Source of the DNA: Paraeggerthella hongkongensis
GTDB taxonomy: Bacteria; Actinomycetota; Coriobacteriia; Coriobacteriales; Eggerthellaceae
DNA: 59,057 nucleotides
Direction of reading: 5' to 3'
Assembly: GCF_003340345.1 (NCBI RefSeq)
Contig: NZ_PPTQ01000018.1
Coordinates: 1-59,057, forward strand
The number at the start of each line of letters is the position of its first letter. The stretch's first letter is position 1. Made by a program: the position numbers and the translations under genes. Below the pieces are notes generated by a model. The model did no database searches and was not told the DNA's origin. It saw only the letters and a program-made list of their open reading frames with translations. Shown one piece after another: positions 17,934 to 27,614 of this stretch.

Positions 17934-19328
17934 TCACTGATCTTGTTTTTCGAGACGTTCGTTCTGTGCTAGCTTATTAAAAAGAGCGGTGAGAGTTTTC
18001 TTGGCTTGTGAAAAACGGGTTGTTTGAACCGTGATTACGCGATAGTTGGTTTCGCGCATGCTTTGTTGCTCGGCGGCCGAAGGGAGCTTTCCAGCTCGAA
18101 AATCCTCAATTGCCAGATAAGCCATCCCGTCGTCTTTGAAGTCTCCAATATCCGGGTTTTTTGCAATAGGGATAACTCCATATGAGAGGTATTCGATTAG
18201 CTTCGTTGGACAGGCTACCTTGTTCACAGTGGAGCTGTCTCGGAGTATGAACCCGAAATCGCTTGTAAGGTATTCTTCGCGAAGGGCTTCGGGACTTTTT
18301 GTGCCGACTGTTAGCATTGCGGGTTCAGAATGATCGCTCCATCGGGTGCTTAGCTCGGAAGTGTCGGGAAGAAAGAGTCTGTATTGGCATAGATTAGGCT
18401 GAGACTCTATCGCATCAATCATTTCATCGAATAGTTGCCACGCTTGCGTACCTCCTGCATATATGACGGTAGGAGGTACGCAAGCGGTTTTCTCGATTGG
18501 CGCTACGGGAGAGTTGTCCATGTCGAAAATCGGCATAACTAAGCATTCAGCGCCACTGCTTTCCTCGGGATGTTTCTCTTGGATATGCCTCACCATGCTG
18601 TTTGTAACTGCTACCATAACCGAAGCACGCGATACGGCTAGTTTTTCGACTCTTTCCAATGCTCGAGCCCGTTCCTCATCTCCGAAGAGTGCAAGCTCTT
18701 CTTCGGGGACTGCTCCATGGAGGTCCAAGACAACCTCGCCGTTGTAATCATTGATCAAATCGGCATCAAAGCAATGAATGCTGTGACAGTAGATGAATCG
18801 CGCTCTTTGGGCTATCGATTCGAATAGGTTTTTCACTTGATGAGCTTGCTCATATTCGATAAGGATATGGTTTTGATCAACTATTCTTGCTGATGCCCAG
18901 TGAGTCTGCGGATTTGGGTAAAAGTGTATTCGTAAGGCTTTGCCAGGAAAAAGGGAGTCGATGTTTTTGATGCGTCGGTAATAACCATCCGTGACATTCC
19001 CGCTGTTGAACATAGGGGCGAAAACGCAGATGATAGGTCGCCCTGTAAAATGATCGGTACTCAGTAGCAGTGAAAGATATGATCTTAGGGCCTCTTCGGT
19101 TGCTTCGCAAGCCGTTGCTTCCATACGGGTGGACATGAGGCGTATGTTTCCGCATCGGGTCATTGCTTCTATGAGCTTGTCATTGCGTTCGGCTTCTTGG
19201 ATGCTCCGCTGATTTAGATGTAGGCCAAAAGCTTTCTTGCGCGAGCTCGCTCGTTCTTGATTGACCGTATTCTCGATAATGTCTGCATTGGCGATGATGT
19301 CTTGCAGGAAGTAGTTCCCTCTAGGCAT
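17934..19328 (-). CDS. Putative glycosyltransferase (GT-B, GT4-like)
   Basis: A 464-residue protein. The C-terminal half has the outline of a GT-B donor domain: PPTVIYAGGTQAWQLFD, then FGFILRD and KLIEYLSYGVIPIAK, a variant of the usual E-x7-E motif region. The N-terminal ~90 residues are charged and helical with no match I know. The start overlaps the last bases of the epimerase gene (ATGCCTAG) behind AGGAGG, so the pair is translationally coupled. It converges on rmlD. Sugar and acceptor unknown. Confidence 0.75.
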   Translation of the reverse strand: MPRGNYFLQDIIANADIIENTVNQERASSRKKAFGLHLNQRSIQEAERNDKLIEAMTRCGNIRLMSTRMEATACEATEEALRSYLSLLLSTDHFTGRPIICVFAPMFNSGNVTDGYYRRIKNIDSLFPGKALRIHFYPNPQTHWASARIVDQNHILIEYEQAHQVKNLFESIAQRARFIYCHSIHCFDADLINDYNGEVVLDLHGAVPEEELALFGDEERARALERVEKLAVSRASVMVAVTNSMVRHIQEKHPEESSGAECLVMPIFDMDNSPVAPIEKTACVPPTVIYAGGTQAWQLFDEMIDAIESQPNLCQYRLFLPDTSELSTRWSDHSEPAMLTVGTKSPEALREEYLTSDFGFILRDSSTVNKVACPTKLIEYLSYGVIPIAKNPDIGDFKDDGMAYLAIEDFRAGKLPSAAEQQSMRETNYRVITVQTTRFSQAKKTLTALFNKLAQNERLEKQDQ

Positions 19329-20439
19329 TCATTCCTCCTGATGTTGCGCTCAGAATATGCTTCACGATGCGTTCTGCTGCATGTCCATCCCCGTAAGGGC
19401 AGGCGGCGGCAGCCATTGCCTGATAGAGCTTTTTGTCGTCGAGTAGTTTTTTCATCTCGATCTCTATGGTGGTCGTTTCCGTTCCGACGAGGATGGCGGC
19501 TCCGGTTTCAATGATCTCTTCGCGTTCGGTTTCTCGTCTTAGGACTAGAACGGGTTTGTCCAGGAAAGGAGCCTCCTCCTGAAGGCCTCCCGAATCCGTC
19601 ATTACAAAACTGCACAGTGCCATCAGGTTATGCATGTCGATTACATCAACAGGGTTCACCAGGATAACATTGGGAAGGTCTCCTAGGATTTCACGAACCG
19701 TATTTTGCACCGAGGGATTTAAGTGAACTGGATAGATGACTTGAGCATCGGGGCGCTGAGCGCAGACGTTGCGTATTGCGCTACATATATTTCTGAGCGG
19801 CTCCCCTAGGTTTTCACGGCGATGGGCTGTCAAGAGTATCGTTGGGCGAGAGAAATCTACTCGATTAAGCTCCGCGCAGTTGAATTTGTAGTCGTTTCGC
19901 ATAGTGTACGCGAACGCGTCAAGAGCTGTGTTTCCCGTAACCCATACTCGGTCGACTATGCCCTCTTTGTATAGCGCATCCTTGTTTTTTTGGGTGGGTG
20001 CAAAATGAAAGGTAGCAAGAGCCGATATTAGTTTCCTGTTCATTTCTTCAGGAAAAGGAGAGTATCGGTTGTGCGTACGCAACCCAGCCTCCACATGTCC
20101 TATGGGAATTTGCTGATAGAAGGCCCCGAGGGCTGCAGACATGCTGGTAGTGGTATCTCCATGAACCAAGACAAGATCGGGGCGCACTGTTTCGAGCGTG
20201 TCGGTAATGCCCGAAAGCACCCCTGTAGTAATGGAGCTGAGGGTTTGCTCGCTTTTCATGACGGCTAGATCGAAGTCGGGTTCGAGGTGAAACGCTTCGA
20301 GTACCTGGTCCAGCATTTCTCGGTGTTGACCCGTCACGCAAAGCACGCTGTCGATCAATGGCTCGCTCTCAAGTTTCTTGACTAAAGGAGCCATTTTTAT
20401 GGCTTCGGGTCGCGTGCCGAAGATCGATAGTACGCGCAT
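19321..20439 (-). CDS. wecB: UDP-N-acetylglucosamine 2-epimerase (non-hydrolysing)
   Basis: A 372-residue enzyme making UDP-ManNAc from UDP-GlcNAc. Typical features: FGTRPEAIKMAPLV at the start, VHGDTTTSMS, HVEAGLRT, TAHRRENLG, and SGGLQEEAP near the end. UDP-ManNAc feeds linkage units of wall teichoic acids or ManNAc-containing polymers. The gene follows wzt by 63 bases and overlaps the GT gene behind it. No ManNAcA dehydrogenase (wecC) or TagA-type ManNAc transferase was recognised in the window. Confidence 0.93.
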   Translation of the reverse strand: MRVLSIFGTRPEAIKMAPLVKKLESEPLIDSVLCVTGQHREMLDQVLEAFHLEPDFDLAVMKSEQTLSSITTGVLSGITDTLETVRPDLVLVHGDTTTSMSAALGAFYQQIPIGHVEAGLRTHNRYSPFPEEMNRKLISALATFHFAPTQKNKDALYKEGIVDRVWVTGNTALDAFAYTMRNDYKFNCAELNRVDFSRPTILLTAHRRENLGEPLRNICSAIRNVCAQRPDAQVIYPVHLNPSVQNTVREILGDLPNVILVNPVDVIDMHNLMALCSFVMTDSGGLQEEAPFLDKPVLVLRRETEREEIIETGAAILVGTETTTIEIEMKKLLDDKKLYQAMAAAACPYGDGHAAERIVKHILSATSGGMNA

Positions 20440-20502
20440 GAGGTGTCCTTTCTGCAGGTTGCGTTGCAGTGCGTTGGTCCGCTCTGGATGTTTAGGAGCC
20501 GA

Positions 20503-22353
20503 TCAGGATTCTGAACGCTTCCAAGCGTGGTAGAGTAGCTCTCGATCAGTGGATCCCAGAACCGATTCCCCACCAAAAAACGAAATGCCGCTAATAGTCT
20601 TGCGGTTGCGCTCCATGAACATCATGCAGGAAGAGACACTTTCGAGGTTTGTGGGGTCTTCCAAAAGCATTGCCGCACTCGTCTTTCCTGCGTATCCGAT
20701 TATCGAGAGCAGCTCTGGCCATTGACTGAGGGTTTGGGAGCCGACGCATACTTCTACAGGTGCACAGGCGTTGCGCTTCTTGGACTCGTCCAGGACCGCT
20801 TGGGCGATGGACAGGACCGTCTCCTCGTTGTTTTCGTCGGCAAGCGTTTTGACGGTGATTCCCTGCTCGGACAAGCTGGCGCAAAGAGGATGGCTTGCGA
20901 TCGATCCAACGGCAAAGATGGAGTGAATACCCTCTTCTACGAGCATTCGAGAAAGATCGCTTGCTCGATCTTTCTCCTCTCCCGTAAGCACAAAGAAGGG
21001 TGCTCGAATTCCGTACGAAAGCGGCGCGGCGCAAAATGCTTTCGCGTTATCTTCGAAAGCAGCAATCAGGGCAGTGTCCCCCCATAGGCTGCTTTGGGCT
21101 CCAAGTTGCAGAAGCTCTATCGACAGGTTCAGCGATCCGGGGCGCTTGGGAAGATAGATGACTTTAGGTTTCCACGGCAAAGACGAGACCTGCTCCAGTA
21201 CGTTTTCCGAATTGCGATCCTTATCGAGAAGCAATATCGTGGTTGGTCTCTTGCTGGAGAGATATTGCTCTATGATCTCCGGAAGATGGTCAGACCTAAC
21301 GGGTAGCACGGGCGCGTTCTTCGCCCCGGCGAACCCGCAAGCCGCGATGGCGTTTACATGGGTTGCATCGCAGACGAGCGTCACCATGTCGACGGACTCT
21401 TCGCCCCAGCCCCGAACAGCGGCCCTGACTGCGGTTCCATAAAGGCTGTCTCCGTCGATTGATGCAAGATCTTTCTGCTGGAGTGCTTTGCCGGCTGTGC
21501 TGCTCAGCGCTTCGAACACGCGCCGCTCGGCTTCGGGGCTTCCGGTGCGCCCGCCTAGGCCACCGTAGACGCGGCAGACGGTGGCGGCGTCGCCTATCAT
21601 GCGGGTATGGCCCTTTTCAATCCATATCGCCTTGTTGCACATACGCTCGATCTGCGCATTGCTGTGCGACACGATGAGAACGGTCACGCCGTGACGCTCG
21701 ATCAGCTCATTGATGCGATCCTCGCACTTTTTCTGGAACATGAAGTCGCCTACAGAAAGGACTTCGTCTACGACCAGAATCTCCGGCACGATAACGGTGG
21801 CGATGGCAAATGCGATGCGTGCAACCATGCCGGATGAATAATTCTTGAGCGGCATATCCAAGAACTTTTCGATTTCGGCGAATTCGACAATCTCGTCGAA
21901 GTGGTCGTCGATGAACTTCTTTGAGTAGCCCAAAAGCGCTCCGTTGAGGTAAATGTTTTCTCGTGCAGAAAGCTCCGTGTCGAAGCCTGCTCCCAGCTCG
22001 ATCAACGGGGCGATGTTGCCATTGATCTCGCATGAGCCTTTGGTGGGCTCTAGAACGCCTGCAATGATTTTGAGGAGCGTCGATTTGCCCGATCCGTTCG
22101 TGCCTATGATGCCGAACACATCGCCCTTCTTCACTTCGAACGATATATCGTCGAGCGCCGTGAACCCTTCGAAGAACAATTCACGGCGGGCGATCTTGAT
22201 AGCATATTCCTTCAAGCTATTCAGCTGTTCGGATGCCATGTTAAAGATCATCGACACGTGATCAACCTTGATCATGGTTTGGCGATTGTCGTCTGCTTGA
22301 ATGCTTTCAGAGTCGCCGATCGACAGGGCAGAGGTGTTAACGTTTTCGGGCAT
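20503..22353 (-). CDS. wzt: Polysaccharide ABC exporter ATPase (Wzt-like) fused to three CWB2-like repeats
   Basis: A 616-residue protein. The ABC domain (about 27-270) has Walker A GTNGSGKST (84-92), signature YSSGM (172-176) and Walker B ILVVDEVLS (192-200). The remaining ~320 residues are not the usual Wzt carbohydrate-binding sandwich. They read as three repeats of ~100 residues (about 299-400, 401-500, 505-612) with the cell-wall-binding repeat 2 pattern: a TAV/AL helix start, D-A or N-A-hydrophobic segments followed by AP(V/F), and a closing GG or VG segment such as ISFFGGESVLG. There is no signal peptide, so the domain should be cytoplasmic. It may recognise the finished polymer before export. 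GAAGGTG precedes the ATG; wzm lies 15 bases upstream. Confidence 0.88.
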   Translation of the reverse strand: MPENVNTSALSIGDSESIQADDNRQTMIKVDHVSMIFNMASEQLNSLKEYAIKIARRELFFEGFTALDDISFEVKKGDVFGIIGTNGSGKSTLLKIIAGVLEPTKGSCEINGNIAPLIELGAGFDTELSARENIYLNGALLGYSKKFIDDHFDEIVEFAEIEKFLDMPLKNYSSGMVARIAFAIATVIVPEILVVDEVLSVGDFMFQKKCEDRINELIERHGVTVLIVSHSNAQIERMCNKAIWIEKGHTRMIGDAATVCRVYGGLGGRTGSPEAERRVFEALSSTAGKALQQKDLASIDGDSLYGTAVRAAVRGWGEESVDMVTLVCDATHVNAIAACGFAGAKNAPVLPVRSDHLPEIIEQYLSSKRPTTILLLDKDRNSENVLEQVSSLPWKPKVIYLPKRPGSLNLSIELLQLGAQSSLWGDTALIAAFEDNAKAFCAAPLSYGIRAPFFVLTGEEKDRASDLSRMLVEEGIHSIFAVGSIASHPLCASLSEQGITVKTLADENNEETVLSIAQAVLDESKKRNACAPVEVCVGSQTLSQWPELLSIIGYAGKTSAAMLLEDPTNLESVSSCMMFMERNRKTISGISFFGGESVLGSTDRELLYHAWKRSES

Positions 22354-22368
22354 GGTGCACCTTCGTCT

Positions 22369-23145
22369 CTAAACGTACAGGATGAACTTCTTTTGCTGCT
22401 TGCGGAATACGAGGACTCCCAGCAAAAGAGCGATTGCTCCGCAGCCGAAGCAAATGAGGTTGTCCATAAGACCCGGCGTGACGCCCCACATAGCTATATC
22501 GCGGAAATAGCTAACGTAGTAGTACATGGGGTTGAGCTGCATGACGGGAACCATCCACTCGGGAAGGATGTCGATGGAGTAGAACAGCGGCGTGGCGTAG
22601 GTCCACGCCGTCAGAATGACACTCCATAGATGCATAATGTCTCGGAAGAACACCGAAAGAGCGGCAAGCAGAAGACCGAGTCCCAAGCTGAACATGAACA
22701 AGTAGGTGAGGAGCACGGGCAGGAGTAGAATGTTGAACGTGGGCACCACGCGGAAAAACACCATGACGATGGCTACGGCAACAAGCGATATGGCAAAGTT
22801 CAGAAGCGCAAACACGACCTTCTCAAGCGGGAAGAGCATTTTGTTGATGCGAATCTTCTTGATAAGGGGCGCAGAATCGATGATTGATCCCATGGCTCCC
22901 GAAGTGGCGTCTGACATGAAGGTGAACAACGTCATGCCGAGAATCAGATATACGGGGAAAGGTTCGACTCCTCCGCGAAACACGACGGAGAAGACTGCCG
23001 CCAGTACGATCATCATAAGCAAGGGATTGAGCACTGACCAGGCAACGCCCAGCACGCTGCGGCGGTATTTGAGTTTGAAGTCTTTCGAAACGAGGGACTT
23101 CAGTATGAACATGTTGCGCTGCAGCGAATCTTTGGAAAAACTCAT
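22369..23145 (-). CDS. wzm: Polysaccharide ABC exporter permease (Wzm-like)
   Basis: A 258-residue ABC-2 type permease with six hydrophobic segments, starting with a basic stretch KDFKLKYRRSVLGVAWSVLNPLL that is typical of Wzm/TagG proteins. It forms the membrane channel with the Wzt-CWB2 ATPase encoded 15 bases downstream and would export an undecaprenyl-linked polymer. It is divergent from rmlB. Confidence 0.9.
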   Translation of the reverse strand: MSFSKDSLQRNMFILKSLVSKDFKLKYRRSVLGVAWSVLNPLLMMIVLAAVFSVVFRGGVEPFPVYLILGMTLFTFMSDATSGAMGSIIDSAPLIKKIRINKMLFPLEKVVFALLNFAISLVAVAIVMVFFRVVPTFNILLLPVLLTYLFMFSLGLGLLLAALSVFFRDIMHLWSVILTAWTYATPLFYSIDILPEWMVPVMQLNPMYYYVSYFRDIAMWGVTPGLMDNLICFGCGAIALLLGVLVFRKQQKKFILYV

Positions 23146-23205
23146 TCGGGTTCGAGCCCTCTCTTCTTCACTTCAGAATTGCGTCCAATTAATCGCAATC
23201 CCTGA

Positions 23206-24438
<1,233 letters not shown>

Positions 24439-24447
24439 GGGGACGGC

Positions 24448-25041
24448 ATGGCAGCAGGGAATATCGTGGAATCCGGCAACTTCGCCTTTGCCGACACGTC
24501 CATCGAAGGCGTGAAGGTCGTCGACGTCAAGTCGTACGGCGACGCTCGCGGCTACTTCATGGAGACGTACAAGCGCCCCGATTTCGTGGCGGGCGGCATC
24601 GACGTGGAATTCGTGCAGGACAACCAGTCCTCGTCGACCAAGGGCGTGCTCCGAGGCCTTCATTTCCAGATCGAGCATCCGCAGTCGAAGCTCGTGCGCG
24701 TGGTGTCCGGCGAGGTGTTCGACGTCGCGGTCGACCTGCGCCCGGGCAGCCCCACCTGGGGCAAGTGGGATGGCGTGGTCCTGTCGGCCGAGAACCGGCG
24801 CCAGTTCTTCATCCCCCGCGGCTTCGCGCACGGGTTCCTGGTGCTGAGCGAGACGGCGGAGTTCTGCTACAAGTGCGACGACGTCTACCGTCCGGGAGAC
24901 GAGGGCGGTCTTATGTGGGACGATCCGGAGGTTGGGATCGACTGGCCGGCGCTCCGGGGTGACGAGGTCTTCGATCCGTCCAAAGTGGTGCTGAGCGACA
25001 AAGACAAGGTGAATGCCGCCTTGAAGGATTTGCGCGGATAG
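24448..25041 (+). CDS. rmlC: dTDP-4-dehydrorhamnose 3,5-epimerase
   Basis: A 197-residue cupin enzyme, third step to dTDP-L-rhamnose. Conserved parts: DARGYFMETY, FVQDNQSSS, LRGLHFQ (with His), VDLRPGSPTWG and IPRGFAHGF. Length is typical. GC-rich codon use ends near its 3' end, and the next gene returns to mixed codon use. Confidence 0.94.
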   Translation: MAAGNIVESGNFAFADTSIEGVKVVDVKSYGDARGYFMETYKRPDFVAGGIDVEFVQDNQSSSTKGVLRGLHFQIEHPQSKLVRVVSGEVFDVAVDLRPGSPTWGKWDGVVLSAENRRQFFIPRGFAHGFLVLSETAEFCYKCDDVYRPGDEGGLMWDDPEVGIDWPALRGDEVFDPSKVVLSDKDKVNAALKDLRG

Positions 25042-25059
25042 CCGCGGAAAGGTTCTTGC

Positions 25060-27423
25060 ATGGTTAAGGTAGTGCGCGCTTGCCGCGGTGACGGCGTGGC
25101 TTACATCGAGGTCGCGGGGGCTACTGCTCGCGACCTCGTTCTTGTAAGCACAGCCGAGGGACGAATGCTTCCTGCATCGGTGGTTTCCCTCGGTAAGAAA
25201 ACGTGTGCGATTGTGTTCCCGCTTGTTCTGTCGTCATTCTACGTCGTTGAATCGGGTGATCGCTCCTGGTCTTTCAAGATGGGCGCTACCGAATTGAAGC
25301 TGCGTTCGAAGCTGGCGTACGCATTGCGGCGAACCGAAGCTTTGCGATTGAGGGACTGCGATCTTGAAGAGTTCGCACGGTGCTTGAATGTGCGTTTTAT
25401 TCAAGTGGTCGAGGATGGGTCGGAAGCTGTGGTGCGTGCTCGTGTTGATGTGCCGGACTCGGTTTCTAAAGATGCGCGGATATGCATAAACGTTCTAGAT
25501 GCGGTTGGTGCTGAGACGGACCTGAGGCATATCGTCATGGAGGATTGCAAGGACGCGGTGGACGAGCGCAACCGTGCAGTCCGCCGAATTACGGTTGCTT
25601 TGAGACTGCCGATTGGCGATCATAAGGTGTGTCTGACCGCCGCGGTCGAAGACGGTTCGAGCCAGCCAGGCGGGTGCGCTCTTCTCGACGATACGTACGC
25701 CGCTTTGCGCGGCGGGTTTTTGGACGCTTCAATGGATGCGATGCATGATCCCTCGTACCATGCGTGGTGGGAGGACCATCGTGCAAGCGAAGACGACCTC
25801 CGTGCACAGGCGCGCCGTTCTTTCGATCGTCCTCCGCTGTTCAGCATCGTCGTGCCCCTGTTCCGTACGCCGATTGCCTTTTTCGACGCCATGTATGATT
25901 CGGTGCGGGGCCAAAGCTACGGGAATTGGGAGCTTATCCTGGTGAATGCGTCTCCGGATGACTCATCGCTAGCTCGCAGAATTTCCTCGATCGAAGACGA
26001 GCGAGTTGTTGTGCTCGAGGTGGAGAACGGCGGGATTGCTCAAAATACGAACGTTGGCATAGAAGCCGCTCGAGGAGATTTCATCTGCTTCCTCGACCAC
26101 GACGATGCTCTTTCTCCGGATGCTTTGTACGAGTATGCGAACATTGTCGATCTTTTTCCGGATACGGATCTTCTGTATTGCGACGAAGATCGCTTCGATG
26201 CGCAGGGTCGGCACTCGGCGCCGTTTTTCAAGCCAGATTTCTCTCCGGAGCTCTTGAGGGCGCACAATTACATCACGCATTTTCTGTGCGTAAGCAGCAA
26301 GTGCGTTTCTTGCATTGGTCTTATGGATGGCCTGTTCGACGGCGCGCAAGATTACGATTTCACCTTGCGTGCCGTCGAGCGCGCGCGAAGAGTCGCGCAT
26401 GTTCCCCGAGTGCTTTACCATTGGCGCATGCACGAGGCGTCGACCAGCATGAATCCGGAAAGCAAGACATATGCGAAGGATGCCGGCTTGCGCGCCGTGG
26501 AGGCTCACTGTGACCGCATAGGGTTCAAGGCTTCAGTGGAGCGCACGGACATGCCTTTTGCGTATCGCGTTGTTCATGCTCCGCGGGATTGGGGAAGGGT
26601 CGATATCGTCATTCCCACCAAGGATTATGCGCACTTGCTTCGGGCGTGCGTTGAGTCCATCTTGAAGGTGTGCACGTACGCGAACTATCGTATTATCGTT
26701 GTTGAAAACAATAGCGAGGAGCCGGAAACGTTCGAATGCTATCAGAACCTTCAGGCTCTTGATGATCGGGTGAGCGTGGTGACCTGGTCGGGGGAGTTCA
26801 ACTACTCGAAGATCGTTAACTTCGGAGCTGCCCAAGGGAATAGCCCTTACATTCTGTTTTTGAATAACGACACCAAGGTGATAACTCCAGATTTCCTTGA
26901 AACTATGCTGGGGTACTTCGAGGACGAAGGCGTGGGCGTGGTGGGCGCAAAACTTCTGTATGCTGATGGAACCGTTCAGCATGCGGGCGTGGGCGTGGGT
27001 CTGTTGGGTGCAGCTGCGCATCTGTTCACGTCTCTTCCCCCTGATGCGGGTGGCTATTTCGATCGGGCAAGGCTTCCTCAAAACTTGTCCGCTGTGACTG
27101 GTGCTTGTCAACTCGTGAGGCGCGATGTGTATGGGCGTGTTGGGGGATACACCGAGGACTTCACGGTTGGGTACAATGATGTCGACTTTTGCCTGAAGAC
27201 GATTCGTGCGGGTTATCGTGTGGTTTGCACGCCTTATGCGCGCATGAACCATTATGAGTTCTCATCTCGGGGGCGTGATATGCGCGGCGAACGCATGAAG
27301 AGGGTCCAAAAGGAAACCGATCTTTTGCGCTCCCGATGGTCTGAGTTCTTCGAGGGTTCGGATCCGTACCTGAATCCGAACCTGTCGAAAGATAGCTGCT
27401 ACTTCGCTTTGAGAAAGGGCTGA
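25060..27423 (+). CDS. Tandem GT2 glycosyltransferase with unknown N-terminal domain
   Basis: A 787-residue protein starting behind AAAGG. Residues 1 to about 260 form a domain I do not recognise, rich in beta-type and charged segments. GT2 module 1 (about 265-500): FSIVVPLFRT, NASPDDS, FLDHDDAL. Module 2 (about 515-780): DIVIPTKDYAHL, VENNSEEP, LNNDTK, and SAVTGACQLVRR, typical of rhamnosyl/galactofuranosyl-type GT2. It directly follows rmlC by 18 bases, so dTDP-rhamnose is a plausible donor. Its two-domain core parallels the first two modules of the protein at 12978-15959. Confidence 0.87.
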   Translation: MVKVVRACRGDGVAYIEVAGATARDLVLVSTAEGRMLPASVVSLGKKTCAIVFPLVLSSFYVVESGDRSWSFKMGATELKLRSKLAYALRRTEALRLRDCDLEEFARCLNVRFIQVVEDGSEAVVRARVDVPDSVSKDARICINVLDAVGAETDLRHIVMEDCKDAVDERNRAVRRITVALRLPIGDHKVCLTAAVEDGSSQPGGCALLDDTYAALRGGFLDASMDAMHDPSYHAWWEDHRASEDDLRAQARRSFDRPPLFSIVVPLFRTPIAFFDAMYDSVRGQSYGNWELILVNASPDDSSLARRISSIEDERVVVLEVENGGIAQNTNVGIEAARGDFICFLDHDDALSPDALYEYANIVDLFPDTDLLYCDEDRFDAQGRHSAPFFKPDFSPELLRAHNYITHFLCVSSKCVSCIGLMDGLFDGAQDYDFTLRAVERARRVAHVPRVLYHWRMHEASTSMNPESKTYAKDAGLRAVEAHCDRIGFKASVERTDMPFAYRVVHAPRDWGRVDIVIPTKDYAHLLRACVESILKVCTYANYRIIVVENNSEEPETFECYQNLQALDDRVSVVTWSGEFNYSKIVNFGAAQGNSPYILFLNNDTKVITPDFLETMLGYFEDEGVGVVGAKLLYADGTVQHAGVGVGLLGAAAHLFTSLPPDAGGYFDRARLPQNLSAVTGACQLVRRDVYGRVGGYTEDFTVGYNDVDFCLKTIRAGYRVVCTPYARMNHYEFSSRGRDMRGERMKRVQKETDLLRSRWSEFFEGSDPYLNPNLSKDSCYFALRKG

Positions 27424-27425
27424 CC

Positions 27426-27614
27426 GTGGATGTTGAAGCGGCCCGCTTGGCGGAGGACGTAGACGTTTCTCTTGCGATCGCCCGAAGAGCTGTTCAAGTC
27501 TTGCGTGATGACTTGTCGCGCGAGGAGGACGAGCTTGAGGCCGTTGACCGCGAGTTTCGCAAATCGTTATCGTATCGGATTGGGAGCATGCTGTGCCCGA
27601 ATTTTCGTTCGTAA
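27426..27614 (+). CDS. Small coiled-coil protein resembling a detached glycosyltransferase tail
   Basis: A 62-residue ORF starting with GTG two bases behind the upstream stop; its end overlaps the next GT start by 22 bases. It is a charged helix rich in Glu, Asp and Arg ending in SLSYRIGSML. The same ending occurs at the C-terminus of neighbouring GTs (SRAYRVGRML at 28.7 kb, NSWRIGRAV at 42.0 kb). It may be the former tail of the upstream protein, split off by a stop codon, or a separate oligomerisation peptide. Expression is uncertain. Confidence 0.5.
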   Translation: MDVEAARLAEDVDVSLAIARRAVQVLRDDLSREEDELEAVDREFRKSLSYRIGSMLCPNFRS

